Source of the DNA: Siphonodentalium dalli
Taxonomy: Eukaryota > Mollusca > Scaphopoda > Gadilida > Siphonodentaliidae
Assembly (NCBI GenBank): GCA_032622095.1
Contig: CP136068.1
Location: 152,917,151-152,981,150 of the forward strand
DNA length: 64,000 bases
Reading direction: 5' to 3'
Shown here: positions 11,901-22,434 of the stretch, one piece after another
How positions within the stretch are numbered: the stretch's first letter is position 1
Layout: each line of letters begins with the position of its first letter
Made by a program: the position numbers and the translations under genes
The notes under the pieces: generated by a model
Databases searched by the model: none
Told to the model about the DNA's origin: nothing
Seen by the model: only the letters and a program-made list of their open reading frames with translations

Positions 11901-14900
11901 CACCACTGAGAGCTTTATACCGAAAAATGAAAATTGTATAGGAAATCTTCTGGAAAACGTTTTTGAAAAAGCACTGCAATTTACCGTGAATTTCGGTGTA
12001 TAAGTCGCGTGCGTGTATAAGACGCACCCCCACTATTCAACCCCAAATCCTGCCTTTTGTGAAATACCTTTGTATAAGACGCACCCATTTTTAGATGCTG
12101 GAATTTCAGAAAACTTCCGTGCATGGTAAGTATTGTACTGGTAAGTATTGAGAGCAAGTATTCACACATCACATTTGGGAGGAGAAGAAATGGAGAAAAG
12201 AAAGTTATTTACGTTAGAATGATTTATTTAAACACACAGTATAACATAACAATTCATAGCACAGCACAATTTATCAAAACGAACGACATTTGCAATAGAC
12301 AAACAATAAAAATACATTTTTTTGGCTTTTTCGTGAATTTTTCAATTTTTTTTTTGATAATATAACTTTTAGCACATCATAAATGTTAAGCAACCCAGAT
12401 AGAATAAATATCTGATATTCAAGTATATTTTATTCAACATTTGTCTTATTTTATTGGTTTTCCTGATTATACTGAAATTTGCAGGTCAAAAACACCAAAA
12501 AGGTAAAAAAATATATATTTTCCACATGTTCCGCCCTGGATACCTCAGTGTTTTGGAACCCCCATGGGACAAGGATAATTGGAGATAGCGTCAAAATTTC
12601 TACCCTTTCGTGTGACACTGCCCTCATCTGGGGGCCGGTCTAGATGAGCATTTTCAAAATATGCTAAAAATAATTGAAATCAGTAAATATTTATTTGAAA
12701 TTGGTTAATATTTGTTTTAGTTCAGGCTTAAAATTTAAATTGCAATGTCAAAAAATTACAACCAAAGGGCTGTAACTCTGGTAAAAATATATGGTCAGGC
12801 CTAGTTTGCGAATTCATTTTAGAAACCCCTCTTGTGAACTCAAATACCAAAATTCTTTGAAATCTGTTGTTGATAACTGTTCGAAAGAAACAAAACTTTT
12901 GTGGGTACTAAATGCAAAAACAATGACAATTAAAAATCAATAACTCTGGTGAAAATGTACATCAGGGCCTAGTTTGTTTCAGATACTACTCTAACTTGTG
13001 AACTCACATACCAAAAATCTTTGAAATCTGTTGATAATTGTTAAAAATAACAACTGGATAACTTTTCGGGATGGACAGACAAACTGACGAAATACATTCC
13101 TATATCCCCCAGGGAAATATTTTCAGGTGGGGGATTAATATTAGGTTTGGTAGTTAGCCTTATAATTTAATTGTTATAATTGTTTTTTATTTTGATATAT
13201 TCTTGCCAGCTTGTGATAATATTTACATAGTCTTCTGTGTTACAGTAAATCCTGTTGGGTATTTTGTCAACTGCCAATTGGGTCACCCGCAGACCTGTTT
13301 ACTTTCTCGTTTTCGGTGGGAATCTCCCGATTTTGTGCAATTTCTCCTGTTCTCCCATCAGGAAATTAAATCTCCCAATTCAAAAGATAAAAACCCAAAT
13401 TACATGTAGCCGAAGGCTATAGCAAGAGAGAAGCCATGCATGCTATAGCGTTAAAAATCAATCAGGAATTATAATCGCCTACGAGTCAAACAGTGACACA
13501 ATGTTGACAAAAAGTTGACTCTTTTTTGTTAAACAGCGTTGAGTAAATAAATGTGGGCTTCAATGTCCAGACAAGGATTATAATATACCAAACAAGAAGC
13601 CTTCCTTTATCTGGGTATAACACGGTATATTTTTTGTTGGGATAAACATTTCTTAGACGCCGACTAAGAAACGCAAACACGATTCAGCAGATACGCCAAA
13701 GTAAAAATGTATATACGATTTGAAATTTTGAGATCCGTGGAAAGTTGAAATGCCAGGGGTCAAAGCCAATGATCATGGACATATTTCCACTGATAAACAG
13801 TTTGATAGCCTAGTTGATGAGCTGTTGGATTACCAAACTGCAACTGACCTTCCATCTTTATATCACAATGAAGAATGTTGTGATGCTTAAATTCAAGTCT
13901 TAATGGACAAACAAACTGTGACAGGCGGTCAAAGATTTCCAAATCTGGGACTTGTTAAAAAAGCTGCACTTTCAATACCAAACATCAATGCAGACAGTGA
14001 GCTTGTTTTTTCTATGTGCAAAAAAATGCACTTCGTTCAGGGCAGATCTCAACAATGACACAATGTGTGCTTAGCTGTCATGCAAATTAAACACTGATGG
14101 TGATTGTCACCTATTTGTGCCATCAAATGACATTCTTAACCCTTTCAGTGCCAGGGGCCAATTTCATCGGCCCTAATTTACGGTCTGTAAAATCGGCCCT
14201 AAAAAAAATTAAAAATAAATGTTTTTTCTTTTTTTTTTATAGATTTTTTTTGGGTTGAATTTGTTTTGGGTATGTTTAAGCATGCTATAGCGAATTTAAA
14301 AACAAACTGGATAAAACCTTAGGGGCGTGTTATAACTCAAAAATATCACCAAGTATTCATAGTAATAATTTTGTTGCCCATGAAAAACGTAAGATTCCCT
14401 GGCACTAAACCTACAAAATAAGTCTGTTAAAGAATATAAGAAAAATTTATTAAAATTGTAAAAAATAATAACAAATGATGAAAAATTGTTAGGCCAATGC
14501 ATTCTCTTATATATGCGAGGCGACCTATGGTCGACTCGCATATATAAGAGAATGCATTGGCATAGGGTACATGGGTTGATACATAAATCGGACTTGGCAC
14601 TGAAAGGGTTAAAGAGGCAAAGACAGCTCTAAAATCTTATGTTACAGGCCCACTTAATTTTCGATTATTTTTTTATAGTGCCTTGATATACAGTTTTAAA
14701 GGGGTACTGTACGCCATTTTCATTAAATTTCCGGTGACAACAACGATCTAATATCGATAATATATAGAAACATAAGTAATTTGAGTCGAAGATGTATTCT
14801 GTAAACGCTCAGGTAATAGGCTATCTTAAAATTTAATAATTTAAAAGTTAATAATTTGATAAAAATTGAATTTATGACTGGAGCCATAAAATGGCGTCAA

Positions 14901-17900
14901 TTAAATTACGAATTTGCGTAATCAAATAAAGTAAATGAGGGATACTGGCTTGTTAAACCGATCGCACACACGATCGCTTAAAATATTATGATGATACGGG
15001 GAGAACACTCAAGCCACTCACTGACTAGCGACGATACAATAACTTAAATGATTATATGGGACTAGTATGCCTATAATATAACTTTTATTTGATTCATTTG
15101 GTTGAAAACTGTACAAAAATTACTCGACAATGACAATTTGTATTTTTGCATTCCGGTAAATTTGTCATCCGTAAAACTACTTCGTACTCAACAGACTTTC
15201 AAATAATGAAAAAAGTGTTACCTTATTCTCAGACTCGGAGACTATAGAAACCAACAACAACATTTGGCGTACAGTACCCCTTTAATAACAATCTATGCCA
15301 TAAAATATGATTAAAATACTATAACTCATCACCATTTGAAACGTCTGTATCTCAGAAGATGCTCATAGAAAAACAGAAAAAAGCTGAAATCATAGACAGA
15401 TTTCCCCCGTTATGGCTCCCAGAATGCAACATAATTCAAAATATAAATGGAAGGGAATAACTCTTTTTTAAGATATAAAGTTAATATGATCATACGTAAA
15501 CGTAATTTGCGCCCGCTTGTTACTGTTCATGTGATTATCAGATGATTGCATCTGAAGTCAGTTATTTATATTGATCACAATATTGTTGCTGCATGCTTGG
15601 AAATCCTATATTGTGCTGTGTGGCCAAGTCTCAAATTCTCGGCAGATTTAGTGAAAATAAATAAGAATATTTTCAGCTTTTTTATGGGAATAAATCATCA
15701 AAAAGCTATATAAATATAAGAAATGAATATATCATGTAGTCATTGTAGTGGGTGTGTGAGGGGGGATACGGCGCTGCGATCATTGGGGGCACATTTAGAG
15801 AGAACTGCTTCACGGATAACACAATGTGTCCCAATGACAACAGCACCGTATCCCCCAATAAAATACACACCCACTACATTCATTTCTTAAATAAACACAA
15901 TGCTTTGCCAGAAACAAGACATTCTGAAACATTTAGAATTCTTTGGTTTTTTTTGAAAAATTTCTTGATAACATGAACAAAACTTTAGGGTAGGTGGTTT
16001 AAAATTGGGTTGGAAGGGAAACCCGACCCACAAATAATTTTTTTGGTCATTATACTCACACTTGGCTGCTGAACTACTCTTGTCTGTGGTCGTTGGTTAA
16101 CGATTATAGTTGTATGCTGTAAAGGAGAAAGAGCGAAGAATTAAAGATGGTCTACATGTAACTCATTCCAGTGATTTTTATATAGATTCCAGGGAATAAA
16201 ATGATAGATATGAATCAAGGACAGTGGCAGGTATCACCTGTCAGGAAAGCTTCTATCAATTTTAGTTAGAATTTAGTTATTTTTAGAACAGAAATATGCG
16301 CGAAAAAAATGCTTGGAGCACTCTATCTTGTTAGCACCAGCGATCAAGGAAAATTGCAGATCAGCTCACTGATCAGCTAAGAGATTTACGGTGAATTATG
16401 ATAAAAAATAAAAGTGTCAATGACACTGTAGATCAACATGAAGAGGAGATAATTTAATATGTTAGAGTCAATGGAGCGATTAGGAACTCGGAAAGTTGAA
16501 TGTATAAGGTTTAAATACATCAAGTAATATAGATAAGGGTTGTGTTTTAATGGGTAATGTGGTATGTGTCTTATTCCACTGGTTTGAAGATATCCCAGCA
16601 ACAACTTTGATGTATCAAAATCAATTGCAAATAATAGATGTTGGACCATGAAAGATTACCGATAATAAATTTTATGTTTATATACGGTAAGTTTTGTTAC
16701 ATCCAAGATGCATTAATAAAGGTGTTTATGGCCTAAAATATGTATACACAGCCTAAGCACCTGTACCCCACATGTACATGTATGTATGACTTATTTCCAG
16801 TATCCACACCCACCCAAAATTGCCAAAATTTCTCATGCTTCATCTCAGTCAAGACACTCAGGAAAGCAAGGGTACCAGTATGTAAATTAAAAGTTGTACA
16901 GTATATGCATGGAGACACTATTATGATTAACCTTAATTGCTGGTAGAGTTAAATTGTTGAGATTAGGAAAACAAATTTGGTGTAAAGATGGGAGATTGGG
17001 TTTGTATATCGCAGTTGGGAAATTATGGAAATCTCTTTGGGGATACCCCCTCGCTGCATCGTCAAGATCCCAGATTGTAGTGATGCCACTACATAAGATG
17101 CCCTTGAATGCATCTATGAAATATTTTAGATTCGGAATACTGATATCATCATATCATACATAGGGGTTATTCTTACTGCAAATGTGGAGGGACATTTTAA
17201 TATGAGTGATCTATATAAATGGTCATAATTATGCACATATAAATATAGGATACCTTTGGCTTTTGACTGAATACCGATACGAGAATTATCACGGATACCC
17301 CTGCAAGCAAAAGCCGATTAATTTGCTTGTGAAAATTCTGAAGTTCCGTCAAAAGCCGTAGGTTTTTTTTATTATATGCGTTGTTGTTATTTCAATTTAC
17401 AATTTATTTCTTTCACTAGTCTCAGATGAATGATTTTGCTAATTAAAACTTGGCAATTTACCAAGCCCAGCCGGAGTTAATATTAAATATTGCTGAGATT
17501 TGCATGGAATTTGGAAATCCCCATTAAAAATTGGTCGCTTGACCTCCTTCTTCATTAGCAAGCTTAATATAAATAAGAATATTTGCAGTCCCACTTTAAA
17601 TAACATTAACATAATATCAACATTTTGTAACATTTCCTCCTTTGATCCATTTCGTTCCCTTTTCAGTTTCGAAATTGAAAATCTGCAAATTCCAAATCCA
17701 ATGTCAACAAATCTTCTAAAAACTTGTCAACATCACAAATCAAACTTGCCAAGGTTATCTTATAAGGGAACCTAATAAAGTCGAAAAATAACATGGAGAA
17801 TATATATCTTAATGATTATCTGTTCCTTAATAGTGTAGTTCACTATATGTGACAGTCCCATATCGAAAATGAATGCTTTTCTGCGACATTTGAGAGCCGA

Positions 17901-18479
17901 TATTGCAATAAACATTCAATTAATTACCCAAGAAAAATTCAGCAATTGTAAGAATCACAAAGAAAATCATTCACAAAGTCACTTAAATAGTGAAACTTCG
18001 AGTTAGGACCTTCACCTGCAGTGAAGTACATTATTAAAGAACAAATAATAACTTAGACATATATTCCCTGTATTTTTTTCCAACTTCATAAGGTTCCCTG
18101 TCAAAACTTCAAAAAGGTCCCAGGGTGTGATCTCTGCAGGCGTTAGTCAGAGTAGAGATTCATGGCATGATCTGAGACCAATCATTCCACCGTAACCCTT
18201 TCTATATTGAATGGATTCTCCCATTCTCTCCTGGGTACTCTGATCAATGGAAAAATGTGAACTTGACAAATTCAGCATTAGTTATTTCTTTGAATGGTAC
18301 AAATAAAGAGCGTTTAACAAATACCACCCCCACCGTACTAGTACCTGAGCCGGTTGTTGAGGATAGCCATGAGCCGTTGCACCAGCCGGAGCGTACGGAG
18401 GTGGAGCATTGTAGGGCATTGCAGCATGTGGTGGCGGGCCACCCTGCTGATAAGGTGGTGGCATTCCTTGTTTTGACAT
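2832..18479 (-). CDS. Uncharacterised PPxY-rich protein gene, 4 exons, 3' end outside window
   Basis: Gene model assembled by eye on the minus strand: exons 18479-18345, 16116-16060, 7327-7202 and 2961-2832. Each internal boundary has a GT donor and AG acceptor, and the first three exons are 45, 19 and 42 whole codons, so all junctions are phase 0. The N-terminus is Pro/Gly/Tyr/Gln-rich with two PPPY motifs (typical WW-domain ligands). A short Thr/Val/Gln stretch follows, then a segment beginning GLFGGIMNDINKFGKSVDRE that looks amphipathic-helical. The last visible exon, containing VIQLVSRASGRSLEIVQG, looks like the start of a beta-rich globular domain. No signal peptide or membrane segment is visible. 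At least one further exon must lie left of the window, because the last exon ends in phase 1 with a donor site. I do not recognise the family. A LITAF-type protein was considered from the N-terminus, but no CxxC domain is seen. Confidence is good for the exons, lower for their union into one gene. Confidence 0.62.
3095..3740. mobile_element. hAT-type non-autonomous element
   Basis: The ends are CAGGCCCCACGCTAGG and CCTAGCTTGGGCCCTG (inverted, imperfect). Flanks ATTGTAGC and ATTGTACA match at 6 of 8 positions, as expected of an aged 8-bp duplication. The interior is T-rich and has no transposase. Confidence 0.55.
3748..3845. repeat. Single arm of the 63.6-kb palindromic MITE
   Basis: ACAGTAATGCCCTAAGTAAT...AGTCGGAAATATGGCTTGTT matches one arm of 63566-63783. 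Confidence 0.6.
4560..4990 (+). repeat. Dispersed repeat module ending in an ACCATACTATGGTAT palindrome, copy 1
   Basis: CCATATTCGAACTCGATCTG, AAATTTGGTTCCGATCAGAT, a CAGACAGACAGACGGA simple repeat and the palindromic GTTTACCATACTATGGTATG occur in order. The same order is seen at 49790-50050 and 50640-51190. Confidence 0.6.
5079..7167 (+). mobile_element. Pearl/HINE-like element, diverged older copy
   Basis: It starts with ATGAAAGTGTCAGTGACACT, carries about a dozen diverged monomers (AAAATCCAAGATGGCTGC, GTTTGGTGATGATC) and ends with AGAGCTCAAGCTTGACAG...TTGAGCTAAAAA. Monomers differ much more from each other than in the 25-27 kb copy. It lies in the intron between exons 3 and 4 of the minus-strand gene. 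Confidence 0.68.
7202..7327 (-). CDS. Exon 3 of the PPxY-rich gene (42 codons)
   Basis: Acceptor TTTTTAATTTTCAG precedes 42 open codons beginning RGLFGGIMNDINKF. The donor is GTATGT at 7201. The composition (regular hydrophobic/charged spacing) suggests a helical segment, and the phase is 0 at both ends. It abuts the end of a tandem-repeat element (5079-7167). Confidence 0.6.
7536..8030. repeat. Dispersed repeat with TAAAGCGCCTTTCCCATGAG start
   Basis: AGCATTTTTAAAGCGCCTTT...AGGCCCAAAGCGCTCAAAG and CTCCCCGGGGACAGGGGGAG look like a conserved repeat consensus rather than a gene. The frames on both strands have no domain. The class is undetermined. Confidence 0.35.
8205..8380. repeat. Two mirrored hairpin modules, diverged copy
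   Basis: CCTGTGCCAATGCATTCTC...GCATTGGCCTAAC and AAGCCAGTGCATTCTC...GCACTGGCACAGG show the same palindrome-spacer-palindrome layout as at 395-613, with a different hairpin centre. Confidence 0.55.
10826..11280 (+). pseudogene. Decayed transposon ORF in the right arm (duplicated inverted in the left arm)
   Basis: Open stretches MYRRMHLLGSIPSG...KKERKLVWKLLE and, in a shifted frame, LLDLSALSPCEESLILHSKR...WIHATVAKS...HGW are separated by frameshifts and stops. The second stretch has the look of a TE-encoded protein seen in many invertebrate genomes (Pro-Cys-x3-Leu-x2-His-x2-Arg-Ala-Asn pattern). I cannot name the family. The left-arm copy at ~9630-10083 is more damaged. Confidence 0.4.
11984..12312. 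mobile_element. ~329-bp insertion in the right arm of the fold-back element
   Basis: It is present only in the right arm: the left arm reads straight through at ~8890, which defines an empty site. TA flanks both sides. One end has TGTATAAGTCGCG and GTATAAGACGCACCC, a motif seen at the ends of some DNA transposons. The other end is A-rich and shows no matching inverted repeat. Confidence 0.5.
12650..14135. other. No gene seen; repeat fragments
   Basis: Two diverged ~180-bp units (CAGGCCTAGTTTGCGAATTC, CAGGGCCTAGTTTGTTTCAG) with AACTCACATACCAAAA at 12760-13110 resemble the dispersed tandem-cored modules. The rest is unassigned. Confidence 0.4.
14140..14608. mobile_element. piggyBac-like MITE carrying a hairpin module
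   Basis: TTAA duplications (14136-14139, 14609-14612) flank CCCTTTCAGTGCCAGG and its complement TTGGCACTGAAAGGG. CCC termini with TTAA target sites are typical of piggyBac. One ~68-bp hairpin (GCCAATGCATTCTC ... GAGAATGCATTGGC, 14492-14560) lies inside. Confidence 0.65.
14647..15470. mobile_element. Second copy of the CACTTAATTTTCGA repeat, interrupted
   Basis: It matches 648-900 before and after the 582-bp insertion at 14700-15281. The right terminus seen in the first copy was not found. Confidence 0.5.
14700..15281. mobile_element. TTAA-flanked element with identified empty site
   Basis: AGGGGTACTGTACGCCA and its complement TGGCGTACAGTACCCCT bound 582 bp, flanked by TTAA at 14696-14699 and 15282-15285. 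The related repeat at ~700-710 (GGTTTTAATAACAATC) has a single TTAA and no insertion, directly showing the empty target. Confidence 0.75.
15722..15886. repeat. Hairpin MITE
   Basis: GTAGTGGGTGTGTGAGGGGG / complement CACACCCACTACATTC and GGATACGGCGCTG / CAGCACCGTATCC form the two arms. The ends are AATGAATAT and ATTCATTTC. Confidence 0.65.
16060..16116 (-). CDS. Exon 2 of the PPxY-rich gene (19 codons)
   Basis: A strong acceptor (CTTTCTCCTTTACAG) precedes 19 open codons reading HTTIIVNQRPQTRVVQQPS. A consensus donor GTGAGT follows at 16059. The phase matches exons 1 and 3. The short length makes it invisible to ORF length filters. Confidence 0.6.
16405..16500 (+). mobile_element. Pearl/HINE-like 5' fragment
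   Basis: AAAGTGTCAATGACACTGTAG followed by AGGAGATAATTTAATATG and GGAGCGATTAGGAAC is the left-end module of the family, without a tandem core. Confidence 0.5.
16700..18240. other. Intronic sequence, no feature recognised
   Basis: Lies between exons 1 and 2 of the minus-strand PPxY-rich gene. Only short frames without domains are present. Confidence 0.5.
18345..18479 (-). CDS. Exon 1 of the PPxY-rich gene (45 codons)
   Basis: ATG at 18479-18477 opens a 45-codon frame of P, G, Q, A and Y residues with PPPY at residues 7-10 and 26-29. It ends at CAG followed by GTACTA (donor at 18344). The region just upstream on this strand (GTATAAAAGAAG, then a pyrimidine-poor stretch) is probably 5' UTR. 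A tandem-repeat element fragment lies ~100 bp upstream. Confidence 0.65.
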
Positions 18480-18584
18480 TCTGTATTTCTTCTTTTATAC
18501 TGCTGAAATGACATATATTCAAACTTGAAGCTGAGTTGCTATGATTTTGATAGATTGGTAAATTACCAATATCAAGATCAATAT

Positions 18585-18895
18585 GAAGTTTGGTGATGAT
18601 CGGATGAGGGAAGTGGACTGTCGGTGTGCCAAAGGATTTAGTCATGCAAAGAGTAAAATCCAAGATGGCTGCTGGCAACCATGTTTTATGGCCGAATGAC
18701 TCCAAAATGACTCGTTCCCATCTACATGTCAATGTCAACAGTGATGAAAAAATTTATAATTATGATCCGAGCAAAGGTACTTGTACAACCTGTAGCCTGT
18801 GATAAAGGAAATTGTTGACAGATGAACACACACACACACGGACGATGGATATAAAGCCATGGCAATAGCTCAAAGTTTACAAAGTAATGTTGAGC
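18585..18895 (+). mobile_element. Pearl/HINE-like 3' fragment
   Basis: One to two monomers (GTTTGGTGATGATCGG, CCAAGATGGCTGCTGG), a CACACACACGGACG simple repeat and the terminal hairpin ending TTGAGCTAAAAA at ~18900. The 5' end is missing. It lies just upstream of exon 1 of the minus-strand gene. Confidence 0.55.
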
Positions 18896-18939
18896 TAAAA
18901 AGGTCAGAAAAACAAATTAAGAACTTACAGGACGTTTAA

Positions 18940-19181
18940 CCCTTTGAGTGCCAGGTCGATTTTTGTATCAACCCATATACCCTGTGCCAATGCATTATCT
19001 TATATATGCGAGTCGACCATAGGTCGCCTCGCATATATAAGAGAATGCATTGGCCTAACAATGTTTTTACAATTGTTTACAATTTTAATAATTTATTCTT
19101 ATATTCTTAACAGACATATTTTGTAGGTTTAGGGCCGATGAGATCGGCGGCCGATGAGATCGGCCCCTGGCACTCAAAGGG
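18940..19181. mobile_element. piggyBac-like MITE carrying a hairpin module, shorter copy
   Basis: TTAA flanks (18936-18939, 19182-19185), ends CCCTTTGAGTGCCAGG and CCTGGCACTCAAAGGG, and one GCCAATGCATT hairpin at ~18986-19053. Same family as 14140-14608 in the opposite orientation. Confidence 0.65.
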
Positions 19182-19519
19182 TTAAACCACAATCTGGCCC
19201 AGAGCCCTACATAACCTGGGGCAGGTGCTAGCTCATTTTAGGGGTGGTTGACACAGCATGGAAATCAAGAAGGTAGATATTTAGGTATAGATGCAGATAA
19301 AAGAATAGATTGTGTGAATTATGTGAACTATAAGTTGGAGATGAGCAACACTTCATGATGAAATATCCAGTGCTGGAGAATGTGCGCAAGCCTCTTTTGA
19401 ATCAAATAATTGACAAATATACCAATATCAAGGTATTAGAAGATAGCAATGAGTTCATATGGTTCATGAGCTCCGAGGACACCTCTAGTGTCTAGTCCAT
19501 TTACTGATATCACTATTTC

Positions 19520-20603
19520 CAGGGTTGGTGATTTTTTAAAATAAATAAAAAAAAAATTATTTATTTGATTTAAATCAAGATTTTTTGTATTTAAATCGAT
19601 TTAAATTTTTTTTTTTTTATAACTGTTATGAAAATATGTAATTGTGGAATTTCTCTGATAAATGAAGGTTATGAAAGGTGTTGCTTATTATATCCAAGGC
19701 TGGATTAATCAGAATTCTATGATCGTATTAGTATTTAATATTTTTTGTATACCAATCAAACACAAATATTATCAGGGAAATATTCAGGGCTGTTTAGATA
19801 CCTGTTACAGGTTTGGGCGCCCAAACTCTAGTTGCCCAAATGTCCCCAAATTCTTAGTAGACAGTATTTAATCAACATGAATTTGCAACTTTTTCAAGGC
19901 ACAATTAAAAAATTTAACAATACACTGTATAAATAGTAAATATGTAGTTGCAATTGGGCCTTTAGTTGCATATCAAATGTTTTATCAGAACAATTATGTC
20001 ATCTCAAATTATATGGGGACATTCTCACACAAAACAGGTGTCCCCAAAAATTCTCTGGATTTGTCCCTGATTATGCATACACTAAGGTCCATGTGGGTTC
20101 CAATTTTGTGATATCTGGAAATGTAGACCTGTGCTCAAACTTTTGCTAATAAATTTAGTCAATTTTCACTGAAAATTGAAAAAAACATATCAGTCACGTT
20201 TGCTCTCAGTCTCAGTGACAGTACTCACATCATATATCGAGTATAGACACTAGACAACTAAAGCGCATGTAGTTAGCTGGCAGAGTATATGGTAGAGTTA
20301 CTCAGTTAGCATTTACATGTATGGCAATCAGAAAAGGAGAGAGAATTAAACAGTGTAGTTGCAAACAATACAATTATTGTTTAGTGGAACAGGCCATTTG
20401 CTGCAGCAGTAAATACGGTACCATGCAGTATACCTGTAGTTTCTATAGGGTTGATAATTACAGCACAATTTCATATCTATTATCCAATTTGTATACTGTT
20501 TAATCATAGTCATGTTATAGTTTACAGAAACATTGTTAAGATATTGCAGTTCTTGACTTTTTATCATGATTTAAAAAATTTTGATTTAAATCGGCCAACC
20601 CTG
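19520..20603. mobile_element. hAT-type element, 1.08 kb, with nested copy
   Basis: Termini are CAGGGTTGGTGATTT and its imperfect complement ATCGGCCAACCCTG. Flanks CTATTTC and CTATTTTC agree apart from one T, consistent with an 8-bp duplication. A second CAGGGA-ended repeat (19774-20076) is nested within. No transposase frame. Confidence 0.6.
19774..20076. mobile_element. Short hAT-like MITE, family copy A
   Basis: It begins ATCAGGGAAATATTCAGGGC and ends TCTGGATTTGTCCCTGAT. The interior GATACCTGTTACAGGT, GGGCGCCCAAA and AATGTCCCCAAATTC recurs at 30036-30367. Confidence 0.5.
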
Positions 20604-20879
20604 CTATTTTCTGCTAGGTCCCCAATTCTGACTGACACACCAGCAAGCAAAGTTTGAGTAAAAACCATTACCTTGGCATACACACACTGCAAACCTTTAT
20701 TATTTTATAAATTGTTTCCTTAATAATAAATATATATATGTTATTATACCATACATTGTTCGTATTACACTGAAATTGTGATGTCTATGTCCCATTTTAT
20801 TATTGTTTCCAATTGTACAAGTAGTACTTACCGGTAGCTCTCAATATAAATCGAAATCATAACTGTTTTTATTTGGTAT

Positions 20880-20935
20880 ATCACCCTAATTCACTGCCTG
20901 TTAAGGTGCCTATAAATAAAGGTATTCTATTCTAC
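20880..20935 (+). repeat. Retrotransposon-like 3' tail with ATTCT microsatellite
   Basis: The sequence AAATAAAGGTATTCTATTCT closes a short A/T-rich segment, resembling the 3' tail of CR1/L2-type elements. It lies ~190 bp upstream of the CR1-like fragment and may be the end of a different copy. Confidence 0.4.
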
Positions 20936-21122
20936 ATGTATGCTATTCACAACTTTAAAAAATATACCACATGTGAATACAAATGCAGAACTTTCTTATT
21001 TTTATAACAAAATCTTATATTTTCGGAAAACACGCTACCATATGCCAACAGGTCTTAATTAAAACATCGTTAATTGCGCTTTAGCCGTAGTGAGTCGTTG
21101 AGTTTATTGTTTCTTAGTAGAC

Positions 21123-22434
21123 TTGATAATGGTGCACTCATTGGAAAAGTGGACTAAGACCATAAATGAAGGATATGCAACACATGTAATTTATATGGAC
21201 TTCCAGAAAGCATTTGATACTGTTCCACATCAAAGACTACTGCATAAAGCAAGAAGCTACGGCATAAATGGGAATATATTGGAATGGATAGAAAATTTTC
21301 TACAGGGACGACAACAAAGAGTGATGATAAATGGCGAAGCGTCAACAACACGAGAAGTAATAAGTGGAATACCCCAAGGAAGCGTGCTCGGACCCATATT
21401 ATTTGTCATATACATAAATGACCTCCCATCCAATGTCAAATCTGATGTCATGATGTTTGCCGACGACACCAAAATTTACAGGGAAATACAGGATATATCA
21501 GATGTGGGTGCATTACAGAATGACTTACGTAGATGAACTCCAGACATGGTCAGACAAGTGGCTCCTGAAATTTCATCCAGATAAATGTGTGACAATGAAC
21601 ATTGGCACGAAAACAGAAGAACCCATCTACCACTTGAAGAACAAAGATGGACAATATGTACAACTAAAGGAGGTAAATGAAGAGAAAGATATAGGAGTCA
21701 CAACTGATAACAAACTGAAATTTGACCAACACATGAATGAGAAAATACAGAAAGCAAATGCAGTCACTGGAGCTACTAGTATACGCAGAGCATTTAAGCA
21801 CATGGACACCAAAACAATGCTGAAACTATAAAAAAGTTTGGTGAGACCACATCTAGAATATGCCCAACCAGCTTGGAGTCCACACTTAAAGAAAGACATT
21901 GAAATGCTTGAGAAAGTACAAAAAAGATTCACAAAACTAATACCAGAATTAAAAGAACTACCATATGAAGAAAGACTAAAGAAGCCAAATATACCAACAC
22001 TTAACTACAGAAGAATAAGAGGAGATATGATAGACTTAATGCTTCAAGATATTTAACACCTATGATCCGGAAGTGAATGACATATTAAGAAGAAGCACCG
22101 AACTCAGAACCAGAGGACATAACTATAAATTATTTCTGGAAGGAGCAAACAGGGATGTGAGGAAATACTCATTCAGCCTAAGAGTGGTGGAGCCATGGAA
22201 TCACCTATAACAGAAAAAGTGGTCTATGCAGAAGACATGAACTCATTCAAAAACAATCTCGATTACCATTGGCAGGACCAAGAAATTAAATTAAATTTCA
22301 AGGCTGAGTTGAGGCTGACAGACCCTGATACGATCAGTCAAACAAAAAACAAAAATTCAGGAGAGTTCGGAGAATCAGAAGATGAAGAATCAGAGGTGGA
22401 TATAGTGGCATCTATAGAAGCCAGCGTCCACTAA
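21123..22434 (+). mobile_element. Decayed CR1-like non-LTR retrotransposon, 5'-truncated reverse transcriptase
   Basis: The reverse-transcriptase core is readable: motif A in YMDFQKAFDTVPHQRLL, motif B in SGIPQGSVLGPILF, and motif C as MFADDTKIY. A thumb region follows (WSDKWLLKFHPDKC) and then the C-terminal PHLEYAQPAWSPHLKKD typical of CR1/L2-type elements. The frame is broken near 21533 (shift), at 21829-21831 (TAA stop) and near 22195 (shift), and the 5' half including any endonuclease is missing. It is therefore a dead fragment. The C-terminal acidic tail ends at 22434. Confidence 0.88.

Larger units (their letters stand above)
8566..12640. mobile_element. 4.1-kb fold-back element with ~1.5-kb inverted arms
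   Basis: The left arm (8566 to ~10085) is repeated in inverted order at ~10826-12640. The ends are GACCGGCCCCCAGATGAGGG and its complement, flanked by TA. The arms differ by scattered substitutions and by a ~329-bp insertion in the right arm (11984-12312). The spacer 10086-10825 shows no gene. Both arms carry the same decayed coding segment reading outward from the spacer. Confidence 0.72.

Noticed and set aside
18345-18479. LITAF-like protein suggested by the PPPY-rich N-terminus
   Set aside because: No exon with the LITAF CxxC...HxCPxC pattern was found, and downstream exons encode a different kind of sequence.
21154-21932. Minus-strand frames overlapping the reverse-transcriptase fragment
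   Set aside because: Shadows of the plus-strand RT coding sequence.
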